Assembly: GCF_000471905.2 (NCBI RefSeq)
Contig: NW_006499583.1
Location: 829,393 to 893,392, forward strand
Source: Amborella trichopoda
Taxonomy: Eukaryota; Streptophyta; Magnoliopsida; Amborellales; Amborellaceae
Reading direction: 5' to 3'
Length of the DNA stretch: 64,000 bases
Below the pieces are notes generated by a model, which worked only from the letters and a program-made list of their open reading frames with translations, was not told the DNA's origin and ran no database searches. Below are positions 12,001 through 23,718 of this stretch, one piece after another (the stretch's first letter is position 1; each line of letters starts with the position of its first letter). The position numbers were made by a program, and so were the translations under genes.

Positions 12001-12604
12001 GCAAGCAAGCACACGAAAATGTTTGACCTAATAAAGTATTATAGGTAGGCTTAGCTTGAGAGTGGGTTTCTAATTATTGAAATGCGGCTAGGCTGATATT
12101 GGTCCCCACATAGGTCCTAGCCTCCTGTTATAGAATTTTTCCAGGTCCTACTATGCGCGGAGTTGCTTTGAGGCAAAGGATTACGATGGCGCGCTCACAG
12201 TTAAAGTTACACGAATCTCAACTGCTTCAGCTCTCAATGCTAAGTTTCTCTGACGTGGATTTTGGGGGTTTTCGAAAAAAAAAATTTCTAGTTTCCCAGG
12301 ATTCTTGGTCGGTGTGTGCTAGAGTGTGTAAAGAAGCACGCAAATGAAAATAATGTCAAGCACACAAACACACAATGCAAAGAAAGAAAATAAATGGGAT
12401 CTCAGCACTAATCATGCTTAGCGATGCACGCTTCGAGGTGAAACTCGTTCGAAGCACAGTATAGATGGAGGGGTAAGCAACTCCTAAAAAGGTAAAGTCA
12501 GAACAATGAAACCAGGCACAGTCTCTGCTAAGTCGAGCGCGGCCCTAGTCGAGGGTGACTCGAACGGGACACAGTACAGGGAGGGTGCAAGCAGCCCTTG
12601 ATGG
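12001..12604. other. Leader of element 1, two ~95-bp repeats
   Basis: Non-coding. Two related units lie at about 12410-12600 ('cgaggtgaaactcgttcgaagcacagta' and 'cgagggtgactcgaacgggacacagta'-like parts). Confidence 0.5.
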
Positions 12605-12624
12605 ATATATATATATATATATAT
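12605..12624. repeat. (TA)n microsatellite
   Basis: About ten TA units in the leader of element 1. Confidence 0.9.
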
Positions 12625-12629
12625 TTTAT

Positions 12630-13490
12630 CTTTTTTAAATTTTATGAAATACAGTTAGACTAACCATGGTGAAAGCAGGGAAAAATGGTTTTAGCTAAAA
12701 TTAATAAACTAAAATAAAACAAAAAAAAGTCAGGAGCAAGACAGACTTATCTGAAGTAAAATACTTTTTTATATTTTTAAAAAATTTATTTTAAGCCAAA
12801 AATTAGTGAACAAGCACAAAAAGGCTCTGGAATAGACCTGTGGGGTCCTAGAAGTTTTCTGGAACCTCTATGATGGGGTGGCAAGGGTCGTGTTGCCCAA
12901 ACCAAAAATTATATTTTTTATTTTATTTTTATCATGTTGATCTTTATGAAATAAGGCTACTGAAACTTGTAGAAGCAGAAAAATCAGACTTTTTGATGAA
13001 ATAAAATTACAACAAAGTGAAACAGAGGAATAATAAATAGAACAAACCTGTATCAAGAAAAATATTTTTTTGGTATTTTTAAAACTTTTTTTTTTCTCCA
13101 AAATATCTTGAGAAGTCACAAGAAAGTCCTAGGACTAAGCCTACAAAATTTCAAAAAAATTTGAGTTGGGTGACGGGGGGAACCAGAGAGATCGTTGCCT
13201 TGGACCTGGGTGGCACGGTCCGCCTTGTGTCTTTTGAGCGGCACGCCTAGTGTAGCCCAAAAAATTATTATTATTTATATATTTTTATATTTTTTTATTG
13301 TATATAATAATAAACTAATCTTACTGTAAACTTGGAGAAACAACAAATAAATGTTTTTTGACTAAAATAAATTAAAATAAAGCGACAGCAGGTCTAGCCG
13401 AAAAATATTTTTTTGGTATTTTTAAATATTTTATTTTGACCTGAAACGTTGGAAAAGTTACAAAATGGTACCTAGAACATTCCTAAAAAG
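12630..13490. repeat. ~300-345-bp tandem repeats in the leader of element 1
   Basis: Three related units begin near 12750, 13050 and 13395. Each has an 'aatattttttggtattttta'-like AT-rich block, then 'gaaaagtcacaa', and the first two then a GC-rich block resembling the LTR hairpins ('gggtggcaagggtcgtgttgccc'). Confidence 0.7.
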
Positions 13491-13547
13491 TTTCAAATGA
13501 TTATGAGATTTTGAAATTTTGATGCTTGAATCATGCTCGATTTGCTG

Positions 13548-13561
13548 CGCGGTGGGCACCA
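13548..13561 (-). other. Primer binding site of element 1
   Basis: On the minus strand TGGTGCCCACCGCG starts 3 nt inside the 5' LTR. The TGG start and position fit a tRNA primer site. I did not assign the tRNA. Confidence 0.75.
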
Positions 13562-13564
13562 AAC

Positions 13565-14531
13565 TGTTTACGATGCAAAATCTGACAAATCTATCTGGTG
13601 AAGATCTATTTGATATTGACACCTTAAAAATGATAAAAATGAAATGGTAGAGAAGGTGGGACAAATCGAATTCAGATTTGAGACCAAATCTACCTAGAAA
13701 CAAGCAAATCTGCTCTCCGATCTGTGGTAGAGCCAACATGATCCAAAGCATCAAAAACACGATATTTTTAAGAAAACTAATCAAAATAAAATTAAAATAG
13801 TAAAAAAAAGGAGTAAAATGATACCAAACCATCCTGGATGGCCCGGGACTCCCGAGCCTTCGGGGGCTCGCCCGTATCAAATCAGCGTCCTCTTTGCCTC
13901 TTTGATCCGGATGTTGACCATCAGATCTGTGATGTACAGGGTGGTTGTGCCCTAGATATGGTTCTATAACTAGCGTTTTTTTTCCCTATAGATCTAGGCT
14001 TTTGGCTTAATGTTAGGGTTTCAAGAGGCTAGGGTTTTTGAAGCTAACTCTTTCCTAGGGTTTTTAGCTTTTTTCGAAGAAGTCTGTCTGTCCCTCCATT
14101 TCTAACTTCATCTTCCCTTAAGTAGCCATGAAAAGGGGATATACAAGGACCCAAGACCTGTTGGAAAGGATATACATTCATAACCAACAAATCTCGAGTC
14201 AGACATAACAAAATTTGGGGCATGGATTTGGGCGGCACAGGTCGTGTGATGTTTTTCAATTAGGGTGTCTTCCTCAGCCTCTTGTGAAGCTCTCAGAGAA
14301 AATTTGGGTTAAAACGGATTTGTTTATTATTTTTAAGTATTTTTTTGGTAAAACAATGCGTTTATTGGATTCCAGGTCAAAACAGGCATCTACTGGGTTT
14401 TGGGCTGGCAGAATGGTTTCGGCTCACAAGGTAAGTTGTGTGACCTATGGATTTTGGGTTTACTTGGTAAATTTGATCCTAAGGGTTTGAGAAAACCATA
14501 GAACTTGTCAGATTTGAGAGGGGTGTCTACA
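13565..14531 (-). repeat. 5' LTR of element 1
   Basis: Minus-strand TGTAGACACC at 14531 to ATCGTAAACA at 13565. It holds one copy of the block that is doubled in the other LTR and lacks most of the GC-rich hairpin section, so it is about 270 bp shorter. Confidence 0.9.
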
Positions 14532-15187
14532 GTTCTCTATAGGATTTCTCCCGTCTCGGTCCTCGTCATAAGTGGTGCCATATATCAAAATGTTCGTGTT
14601 GACGAGATGAAGAACCCTCTGAAATTTAGGCTTGATAGGGCTTAAAATGGAGAAGTTATGACCCTTAGAAGACAATCCCGAGCTCACATAGCACTGTTCT
14701 CTAAAATAGAAACTGGTTCATAGAGGTTGCACCAGAATAGTATAAAATCTACCCTTTTTGGGTAAATTGGCCCTAAGATGGCCTTGAAGTGTTTGAACAA
14801 GGAAAAATTTGGTATCTGGGGGTTTCCGGACCTTCAGAATCCAATGAAAGCTGTTTGGTACTCATTTGAAACCTTTATAATAAGGTTGTAGTTATGAGGC
14901 ATTTCTTCAGCATGTTAAGAACTGGAATTGATTACTAAGTTTTCGTATGAGCTACCTTAACTTTGTCGGATCGTGGCGAAACTTGGCGGGAGCCCTTAGG
15001 GCATCAAATACCACCTTCACATGCTTTTTGGGACCAATATGACACCTTACAAAATTCACTCACAAATCTGGGCTTATTTAATGAATGCTTCAGTAGTCCA
15101 CAGGAGCTTTGGTACTTGTAGGCTTAAGTCGTGACTGACTTCTTCTTTATTCGCATCGGGGATGCAAGTGTCGAAAAAATCCTACAA
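14532..15187 (-). repeat. LTR X, 5' part (minus strand), interrupted by element 1
   Basis: The minus strand starts TGTAGGATTTTTTCGACACTT at 15187 and follows the layout of the starts of LTRs A, B and C: 'gatgcgaataaag', 'gtaccaaagctcctgtggact', 'cctcataactacaacc', then the 'TGATATATGGCAC'-like block at 14575-14596. It stops at the element 1 boundary, so element 1 inserted into this LTR. Confidence 0.75.
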
Positions 15188-15980
15188 CTCCTGGGCTCAA
15201 GATTTTTAGATTTGGGCTTTGACATAGATTTAGACCTAGGGCTAGAGACTTAGAATGAACCAAGACTAGGACCTAAATAGACTTAGATTCGAACCCTACT
15301 TGACCTATGTTCGGACCCAGCTGAACCTAAATTCAGACTTTACTAGCTTAGAATCAGGCTTGACTATACCTAAACTCAAACTTGGCTTGACTTGGACTCG
15401 GACTTGGATTTAGATTTGGACTTGGTTTACAACCTACACTCGAACCTAGGTAGACCTAGACTTGAACTTGGTTGCATCAGGACTTAGAGTGGGTTAGGTC
15501 TAAACTTAATTCTCACTAGGCCTAGACTCGAACCTAGCTTAGACCTAGACTTCAACTTGGATGAACCAAGACTTAAACTAGGCTAGACCTAAACTTGAAA
15601 TTGATTAGACTTAGATTCAAACCTAGCTTAGCCCTAGAATTGATCTTGGATGGATCAAGACTTATACTGGGCTAGACCTAAACTTGGATCTGACTAGACC
15701 AAGACTCGAACCTAGCTTAGTCCTAAATTCGATCTTCGATGGATTAAGAGTTGGACTGGGCTAGACTTGATTAGATCTAGACTCGAACCTAGCTTAGTCC
15801 GTGACTCCATCTTGGATGGATCAAGACTTAGACTTGGCTAAACCTAAACTTGAACTTGGTTAGACTTAGACTCTAATCCTAGCTTAGTCCTAAACTCAAA
15901 CCTAGCTCAAAGCAAGGCACCTGAAAATGGTTAAAAATAACTTGACCTAGACAATGGGTAGGCTAGGTCTAGTGGGTTTC
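15188..15980. repeat. ~89-bp tandem repeat array
   Basis: 'cctagctta' recurs at 15533, 15622, 15711, 15788 and 15878 (spacings 89, 89, 77, 90). Units also carry 'gatcttggatggatcaagactta' and 'gggctagacctaaacttg'. Looser copies extend back to about 15210. Similar to the element 1 leader repeats. No gene is seen. Confidence 0.8.
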
Positions 15981-15999
15981 CTAACTAAGTGAAAATCTA

Positions 16000-17668
16000 A
16001 AATTGGCTAGGTTTGATAGGTACTCATTGAAATAAAGACATCCCGAGCTTTGTGAATCGATAAGTTGAGATCCGTGCATTGGATCATCACAAAATCAGGC
16101 TTGATGCGACTGTGTCACAAAGGGCTACAAACTGGTACAACCAATGCACTCAATTGAAGGTCAAATAGTGAAAATTCAATGATGAAGATGGCAAGGTTTT
16201 TCTTGCCACCGGAATCCCTTTTTCCGGTGAACTCCCGAATTTAGAAATACTTCAAGCAAGAACCAAATCGAACAAAACATGATGAAAAGCGACTGTGATG
16301 GTCTCCTCTTTAATTTGCAATTAAAATGAAGACTCAGTGCACCATGAATCGCATTGCATTGATAGTCAAAGATCACAATCTAGCTGGATTTCTACCCTTC
16401 AGGAAAAGTCTTTTTCAAGGTGATCAAAAGACATCAAAATGTTCAGAATTAAGCAACCATCAAGTCTACAATGATGGATTGTTCGTATCACTGCCACAAG
16501 CACTCAAAAATGCTTCCAAAAATCTGACAATGGTGAGAGGCCCCTCAGAGAGGGATGGTTTCGTCATTAGCATAAAAGCTTTAAGGGTATTTTGGTCATT
16601 ATTCCTAAATTTGATATTTTATTGTAATTTATTTTATTATAACTAGGTTTAGTTTTGAGAGTCCACCCTTGTTTGGTGGGACCTCTATATAAACAAGCCT
16701 AGGTCAATTTTAAAATGGCTAGATTGTTCGTTAATGAAATTGAGGCATTAGCTTGACTTTGCTTCTAAATTCTTGAATCCAGTGGAGAGGAGAGAGAAAA
16801 TTTTTTTAGAGAGAAGCTTCCCTTAGCCTAGGCATCCTAGCCTACCCTGTAGTCAACAACTGTGACCTATAGCGGACTCACGGCCTCGTCCTTCTCTCTG
16901 CATTATTTCTCTATTTCTTCATGTGATAGGTTTAGAGTCGCAGCACCTGCGACCCCATCTCTCTGCTCGTGTCTTTCTGTCTCTCTTACCTTGCACAGTA
17001 ACTCGAAACTGTAACAGCCTTGTGGTCTCATCTTTCTCCTTATTTATGTGATAAATTTTGAAGCCACAGTACCTGCGACCTCATCTCTCGCTCTCGGCTC
17101 CTTGCTTCTTAGATCCCAATATTTATCACATGCTCAATTTGACATCTCCTAGAGTGGCCTCAAGAGTATTAATGCTCGGATCACCACTCAAACTTCCTCT
17201 CCACATAGTGGAGTTTAGTTGTGAAACACACACATGCTCTCGCCCTCGCTCACTTGGGTGGAGTCATGCTCAGTAGGTAATCACGAAAGTTTGGACTCTC
17301 TAAGCCACTATGATTGTCAACTTCTGTAGTGTTCGCACAAATAAGAGGACCTCTATCATCCTTCCCCCTGTTGTCAACCAATCCATGTTTGAGTGAACCA
17401 ATATAGAGGGGTATTTTTTAGTGTCCATTCCATTGTAAATATTGGAGTAAACAAAGAGACGAGACGACACATTAAAGTTTTAGGAGAGTTCGTATCCAAA
17501 CCGCGCTGGCAGACAACCGGAGGGCTTCGTGATTGTTCTAAGAGGGCGCATGCCCGAGTGTATCCATGAATCCACAAATGACGAGGTAAGTGCTAAAAAA
17601 AAATCCTCTTCGAAAATCTCTCTTGTTGTTGGTTCATATCCTCCTAAAGAGGAGCACACGCGTACGCC
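16000..17668 (+). repeat. LTR fragment E (same family as LTR D)
   Basis: Collinear with 56400-58420, from 'catcccgagctttgtga' through the TATA region, 'agcctaggcatcctagcct' and 'accaatatagaggggta' to 'cgtacgcctaaaa'. The left ~700 bp of the LTR is missing. It has fewer copies of the 'gcagc...tgcggtctcatctctct' repeat than D. Confidence 0.8.
16686..16693 (+). promoter_or_regulatory. TATA box of LTR E
   Basis: TATATAAA in 'ggacctctatataaacaagcc', at the same place as the TATA boxes of the other LTRs. Confidence 0.7.
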
Positions 17669-17762
17669 TAAAATACTTCTCATTCGATAGTTTGCCGAAG
17701 CACAGAACATTGAAGTTGGCCAAATTATTCATTTGGCCGACCACCACGAAAGGGATTACAGG

Positions 17763-17972
17763 CTAGCAATGATCACCACGACCCGTCATCATTTTATGAT
17801 GGAAGAGATTAGGTTCAGGCCTGATGACCTTCAAGATCTTATGCATAGCATCAAACTTAGTTTTCAAAATCTCAAGCAAACCTTGTAGATCCGGAAGCAC
17901 GAGCTCGTCGTTAATCATAGGATCATCATGAGAACCTCTCAAAACTCTAATGCTGATGCTAGCTAAGGCCAT
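17763..17972 (-). CDS. Hypothetical 69-residue protein
   Basis: An ATG-to-stop ORF starting 'MALASISIRVLRGSHDD' and ending 'MMTGRGDHC'. I recognise no family. The middle ('LQGLLEILKTKFDAMHKILK') could form an amphipathic helix. A TATA box lies about 120 nt upstream on the same strand, which is the only reason to consider it a gene rather than a chance ORF. It could be a first exon, a gene fragment caught between transposons, or chance. The ATG at 17972 is chosen because it is the first good one after the TATA; the frame itself is open to 18104. Confidence 0.25.
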   Translation of the reverse strand: MALASISIRVLRGSHDDPMINDELVLPDLQGLLEILKTKFDAMHKILKVIRPEPNLFHHKMMTGRGDHC

Positions 17973-18092
17973 GGAAACACAAAGGAATGCTCCAAGAGGG
18001 AAAACGTTAATTCTCTCTCTACAAAACGAAGAAGGCTGAAGAAATTGAGCATTCAAAGGTAGAAAATTCCCCACTCTCCTTCTAACCCCGCT

Positions 18093-18100
18093 TTTATAGG
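18093..18100 (-). promoter_or_regulatory. Possible TATA box
   Basis: Minus-strand CCTATAAAAG, ~120 nt upstream of the ORF at 17972. LTR A begins just upstream (18105), so any upstream promoter is cut off or replaced. Confidence 0.4.
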
Positions 18101-18104
18101 CCAA

Positions 18105-21100
18105 TATTTGAAGGTATTTTTCAACACTTGTATTTTCGATGTGAATAAAGAGAAATCAGTTCGCGACCTAGGTCTGCAGGTACCAAAACTTCTGTGGACT
18201 ACGAAAGCAGCTGGACAATAAGTCTTGATCCAAAAGTGAAATTTTAAAAAGTCTCTAAACGACCCAAGAAGGATCAAAATCATGACTAAGATTCTCCTAA
18301 GAATACTTGCTAAGTTTCATCATAATCTGATGAGTTTAAGGCAACGCAGATACAAAAACAACTTTGGAAAATCGGTCACTATTGCCTAAAAAATGGACCT
18401 TATAACTACAACCCTATTATCAGAGCGTCAAATGACTGTGACATCACTTCCACTATATTCAGAAAGTTCGAAAACCCCTAGGGATCAAGTTTCGGCTTGT
18501 TCGGATGTCTTTGGATTAAGTTATGGCCAAATTACCCAAAACGGGTAGGCCTCATGATATTACCGTAACCCTCAGTGAACCAGTTTCCAATAATAAAAAC
18601 TGTACTTTTTTGAGTTTCGGGCTGAACTTTGGAAAGCTATATTTCTCTCGTCCTATATCAGATCAAGGACAAATTTTGGGAGTATGTTCGTCTCGTCGAT
18701 CCGAGCATTTTGATATATGGCACAATCCATGTCGTGGCCTGAGCTGGGAGAACAATTAGAGAGAAGATTCCGATTCAAGGTAAGATTGGAGATTTTCCAG
18801 CAGGAGCAAGCCTCGATCGAGCAACGACATCACGACGCTCATACTTCGGATCGACCCGAAACCAGACCCATTACGAGCATGAGGTCAAAGGCTTTATCTG
18901 AGCCGAACCTTGCACGTGATGGACGGTTAGATTCGCCATACCACAGAGTCAAAGTTTCTGCAATTTCAAGCTATCAAAAACTAAATTTCGGCCAAAATAC
19001 CAAATTTGGAAAAAGGTCGTTCGGGCACCAAATCAAGCCACATTCATCGCCAAACGCTCATGACGGAATGCTTGTCAAAATGCAATGAAGAAATCATGGA
19101 AAAACATTGAGAAATGGGCATGATCTTGAATCAAAGATCGCATGTTTCTCATGATTTTTATGTCTCGTGATCGTGCCCTCAAAGTCCGATCCATAGCTCG
19201 AAATGGGTATCAAAACGACCGTCTTCCCTAGCCAAGTAATAATCTTTTGGCCAGATGATGACTGGAAGAACCTCGAACGAATCCTAGACGATTGTAAAGG
19301 TTGCATGGCCATGACAAGGATTAAATTGGAATTTCATGATTCATGGCATGATTCAAGACTAAATTAGAATTTCATAAATTTTATTTTTTTTAATTCATTT
19401 AACTCCTAGTTTCTACAATTAGGTTAAGTATTGGGCATCTAATCATGTTTGGACTTAAAATCTATATAAGCACATGATGCTCACATGTAAAGGGATTATC
19501 TTAATCAATAAAAAATTAGCTTTTTTCTTGAGTTTTGGAGGGGGCATGTCTCATGCCTTAGAGAGAGAGGGATTGGAGAGAGAATATTTTAGGCAGTACC
19601 CTTAGCCATCCAGGTAACTTTCTCTCTCCTCTTCTTCTTTCCTTTCTCTCTCTTCTTCTTTTCTTTCCCTCTCTTCCTCTTTCCTTTCTCTCTTCTTTTT
19701 TCTCTCTTTCTTCTCTTCTTTCTCTCTTCTCTCTCTCCTTTCTTTCTCTCTCCTCTCTGCTTTGTCTCTTCTTTCTCTCTACTCTTCTCTCTCTCTTTTG
19801 CTTGCTTAACTAGATGGCAGGCTGAGCCTCTTGTCGCCATACCAGACTACCTGTCGTGCCAATCTTATCGCTGTGCCGAATTAGCCTCCGTGTTAGTCTT
19901 ACCATCGTATAGTCTAGCCGTCGTACCGGTCTACCCACCGTGCCCGTCTACCTGCCACACCAAACTAATCGTCATCGTCAGTCTTGCCACGGCGCCAGTC
20001 TTACCGCCGTGCCAGTCTCGTTACCATGTCAGTCTTGCTGTCGTGTCAGTCTTGCCACCGTGCCAGACTAGCCGCCGTGCTGGTCTAGTCGCCTTGCTCA
20101 TCTAGCTGCCGTGTCAGACTAGCCGCCATGTCAGTCTTACCGTCATGTCAATCTTGCTTTCGTGCCAGTCTCGCCGCCGTGCCTAACTTTTCCGCTCTCT
20201 GTCTAACACGGTGAGGTATTCTGTCGCACATGACATTTCTCTCTCTGTCTGGCATGGCAAGGTACACTGTCGTGCATGACATTTCTCTCTCTTTGTCTGG
20301 CACAGTGGGGTATACCGTCATGCATGACATTTCTCTCTCTTCTCTCTCTCTATCTGGCATGACAGGGTATGCCATTGTGCACTTAATTTCTCTCTCTTAT
20401 CTCTTTCTGTCTGGCATGGCAGGGTATGCCATTGTGCACGTAATTTCTCTCTCTTATCTCTCTCTGTCTAGCATGACAAGATACACTGCTGTGCACGTCA
20501 TTTATCTCTCATCTCTTCTCTCTTCTTTTTCGTCCTGTTTGGCACAACAGGGTCACTACTGTGCACAAACATTTCTCCCCTCTCCCTTCTCTTGTCTCCT
20601 TTCTCTTCTTCTTTTCATCTCTTCCCTTTTGAAAGGTTTAGCGAGAGCCAAGTTAACCTTCGCACTCATTTCCCTCTATCTTTCTTTTCTCACTTCTCTT
20701 CTCCTTTCTCTCCTTCATTTCATCTCTTCTCCTTTTTGAAAGGTTTAGCGAGAGCTAAGCTAACCTTCACCCTCTTTCTTATTCCTTTTTTTCTTTCTCT
20801 CTTTAAAACAAATATTTTTCTTTAAAATAAATAGGTGAAAGCCAAACTAGCATTCGTTTCTATTTTCTTTTTCCACTCTATTTCTCTGAAGAACTAGGTG
20901 AAAGCCAAACTGGTCTTCGTTTCTTCATTTCTCTACCTCTATATTCTCTTCACCTTCTGTCTCTTCTCTTTCTTCTTTTATTTTCTTTATCTCACCCCCT
21001 TTCCCTCATTCTTCCGCCAAGAAAATGATGTTGTAGGTCCCCTGTTAAGAAGACGTCGGAAGGTTGTCCAATTGACATGGACCCAATGGCATCATTCCCT

Positions 21101-21489
21101 CATTTTCCCCACTAATGTTCATGCTTGTGTGAATTCATTCAAATATAAGGTGGGGTCTTCTGACCGACTTGTTTGTATTCTAATGTGTGTGTGTGGTCGT
21201 CGGAAAGAAGAAACAGGTCAAGGGAGGCAATTCCGAATCGGTCACAGGCTAGGGGGAATTCCACGTGATCTATGAGGGCGCCCATGCGAGCTAGCATGAG
21301 CGTGTCACAGACCCATGTGAGGTAAGGCCCACCTCATGACCCAAATACCTCGCTCACCGATTGGTTCCTGCCTGAGTCTCTTTTACACTGTTCCTGAGAG
21401 AGCGATCCCAGGTCTCGGGTCCATCTTGAACCCGAAACTATGACACTAGGTCATCCCGGCCCCAAGAGCGAGATCGAGGCATCTAACCA
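18105..21489 (+). repeat. LTR A (5' LTR of element 2)
   Basis: Runs from TATTTGAAGGT (a decayed TG start) to 'atctaacca', 3 nt before the PBS. Parts in order: conserved head with 'TGATATATGGCAC' at 18711-18723, TATA at 19463, C/T-rich tract at 19615-19800, ~18-bp 'gccagtcttgccgccgt' repeats at 19850-20190, ~60-bp 'ggcatggcaaggta...gcatgacatttctctct' repeats at 20200-20560, then a unique tail with 'ggtgaggtaaggcccacctc' and 'cgagatcgaggca'. Confidence 0.85.
19463..19470 (+). promoter_or_regulatory. TATA box of LTR A
   Basis: TATATAAG in 'aaaatctatataagcacatg'. The same position and context recur in LTRs B and C. Confidence 0.8.
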
Positions 21490-21492
21490 GCT

Positions 21493-21510
21493 TGGCGACT
21501 TCCCTGAGGA
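21493..21510 (+). other. Primer binding site of element 2
   Basis: TGGCGACTTCCCTGAGGA lies 3 nt after the LTR A end. The same site type (TGGCGACTCTACTAGGGA) is found inside the LTR of element 4. This differs from the element 1 PBS. Confidence 0.75.
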
Positions 21511-23041
21511 CACGCTACCCCATAGTCGGATCGTCAATGTTTGGCTTTCCTTTCTTCTATTTCCTGCTCACTAACACACACATGTCGTCGAGGTTGTTCA
21601 ACCCTTTTATTTGAGTCGGGGATTTTCTTACCCCCGCACTTGTGAGTCTTCTTCTTCGGGACCAAGTTCTACGAACCTCGTTCTCGACCTTCCTTCTGAG
21701 TGTTGACTCGATGTCATGCTCCCAGGTCCTCATCTGGATTGGTGTGAGTAGGGATCTATAAGTCCCTCACTCCCCATCTCCTAGCCTTGGTGGATCCTCC
21801 ACCAATGCACCTTACATGGGTGGCACAGTAGCCACCGCACACTGCATGCACCCTGCTATCGGCAAGTCACTTGCCGGTCCCACTGCTCAGGGTAGTCGAA
21901 AGGCCGTCCCTTCCTTTCCTACAAATGGAAATCCATCTGCCACTGCTCATGCGATTCGCTGTAAGGCCGCGCCCCACTCTCTACCACATCGGGCCCCTGT
22001 AATAAGAGGCTCAACACACCGAGGAGGAGACCCTGACGCCTCTGCCTCCCACACATACACCAGAGCTCGTTGTTCATCCACTAGCACCACACCTCAGGGC
22101 AACCCTCAGGCTGCCTCGAACCACTGTCCGGGTTCGGGTCTTCTTGGACTTGGCTCCGTATACCTTTTGCATATGCATCGCACTGCTCGGGGCAACCTTG
22201 TTGCTTCATTTACCCTAGTACATGAGAGGCGCCCCCTCGTCGTCCCTCTTTGCACATATCTCTACACTCCGTGATTGGTGATCACAAGGTTATTCCCTCA
22301 CGAACACATGCTTGCTGTATTCGACCTCTTATGGCCAAACCTGCTGCTTGAACTCGGGTTGACCCTCAAGTCTCCCGAAACTCTTCTGCGAGTGGTACAC
22401 ACATGCCACCCCCAGTGACCACTCCAAGCTCCTAACCAAAAGGTCATTAGCAGCTGCCTCCTCCCCCATTTGTCCCTTCTCCTCAGGTCGAACCACTCAA
22501 GACCTGATACTCGAAGGCTTTCCCTAAGAGTACCCTCTTGCAACACCCTCTTCAAACCGGCCCTACCTTTGGATCTCTCAAAAGAGCTCGAGGCAAGGCC
22601 CCCTTGGGTGATGAGGTCTTCCATCCCCTGTCTCTCCCCAAGTCAAGACAAAAGCTCGAGCTGACTCCTACTTCTGGCCCACATCCCTTGCCTCACCTCA
22701 TGGAGACGACCCAGTCATGTTTGAAGAAAGCGGGCCATTTACAATCACGGTCTCGGTCTCGGTTCTGGAGGGAACTATACCAAAGCTTGAGAGCCAAGCA
22801 TGATCGAGGGGTGCGATTAGTGCCGAGAGAAGACAAGACACTCGGGGCAAGCAAGCCTACTAATCCCCTAACCAAGAACGCCTTTTGTCCACTATAGGTC
22901 ACAACAGAGCCTGAGGAGGAAGAGCCAGAATCTTGCATGGTTGTTAGTGTCATAAGCGACGACCCAACCTTGCAGCCCCTATGGTCCCATGACCATCGCA
23001 AACCTGTCTTGACCTGATCAGCATACAAAGCTTGAGCTCAG
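21511..23041 (+). other. Leader and possible gag N-terminal region of element 2
   Basis: Non-repetitive, relatively GC-rich. An open frame at 21816-22274 and several partial frames follow, rich in Pro/Ser/Thr, with no recognisable domain. They may be the poorly conserved N-terminus of gag or plain leader. Confidence 0.45.
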
Positions 23042-23718
23042 TTGTGGCATGTCGAACCCCTGCTGACCGACTTGCCACAGCTAGTCCAACGGGTATGTAA
23101 GGCTCCGACCACACAAGAGATTAATCTCCCTGAAGAGACATTCAGCATGATGGTCATTGAGGAACCCAACGACGATCAAGAAGACCGCATGAATCGGTTT
23201 GAGGATATGATGCATAGGATGATGGATAAGAATGAGCTAATGGAAGGAAATCGGCTCCCTGGGAACTCATCTCACCAGGAAGCCAATTCTCCTCATCCAG
23301 TCGACCTGGTCTTGAGGCAGACACCTCTTTCACATGACCATTCCTCCCCTCATCAGGTCTCACAAGCCGACATCGATGCCATGATCACCCACATTTTGGG
23401 AGGCAGACAAACCCCTGGCGTCCAAGATACAACCCTGTATCAGAAGCCCTATCACTCCTATATTGACCAGCTCCCGTTTCCCACAAATTACCAGAAGGGG
23501 AGACTCCGGCTCTTCAATGAAACAAGTTCAGCTCACCAGCATATTGCCCATATCTATTCGGCATGTCAAGAGACAATAGCTGAAGGGAGGCTTCTTCTCC
23601 GTCAGTTTGTTGGGCCGTAATTCAAGTGGTATGCCAGACTCCCCCGAACTCAGTGCAAACTTGGGAAGAAATGGAGTACTTGTTCGACAAGTGCTTCTAT
23701 AAAGTGGGAAGAGAAGTC
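23042..23718 (+). pseudogene. gag, N-terminal/capsid part, of element 2
   Basis: Shows 'PYHSYIDQLPFPTNY', 'AHQHIAHIYSACQET' and 'LLLRQFVGP', then in another frame 'PPNSVQTWEEMEYLFDKCFY', which are the conserved capsid blocks of plant Tat gag. An acidic, Met-rich stretch precedes them. The domain is cut at 23718 by solo LTR B and gag similarity resumes at 27166. Broken. Confidence 0.82.
23714..23718. repeat. Target-site duplication of solo LTR B, left copy
   Basis: AAGTC, repeated at 27161-27165. Confidence 0.8.

Larger units (their letters stand above)
126..14531 (-). mobile_element. Element 1: Ty3/gypsy retrotransposon, Tat type
   Basis: A fossil LTR retrotransposon read on the minus strand. 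Order in its own sense: 5' LTR (14531-13565), PBS, leader with repeats, gag, protease, RT, RNase H, a second RNase H, integrase, a long 3' region, PPT, 3' LTR (1362-126). The second RNase H and the integrase-LTR spacing place it in the Tat clade, which is known for this extra domain. LTR ends are TGTAGACACC...ATCGTAAACA. Coding parts have many breaks, so it looks inactive. In the first ~120 aligned bases the two LTRs differ at about 8%. The flanks (CTACT and GTTCT) match at only 3 of 5 bases, so no clean target duplication remains. Confidence 0.93.
17669..18104 (-). other. Segment not matching the neighbouring LTRs
   Basis: Lies between the end of LTR E homology and the start of LTR A. It shares nothing obvious with D, A, B or C. 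On the minus strand it reads as a TATA box, a ~120-nt leader and a 69-codon ORF. It could be host DNA, or internal sequence of the element that owned LTR E. Confidence 0.5.

Noticed and set aside
18100-18104. Target duplication for element 2
   Set aside because: LTR C is clipped at its right end, so the right copy cannot be read.
21816-22274. 152-codon ORF as a separate gene
   Set aside because: Lies between the PBS and gag of element 2; more likely leader or gag N-terminus.
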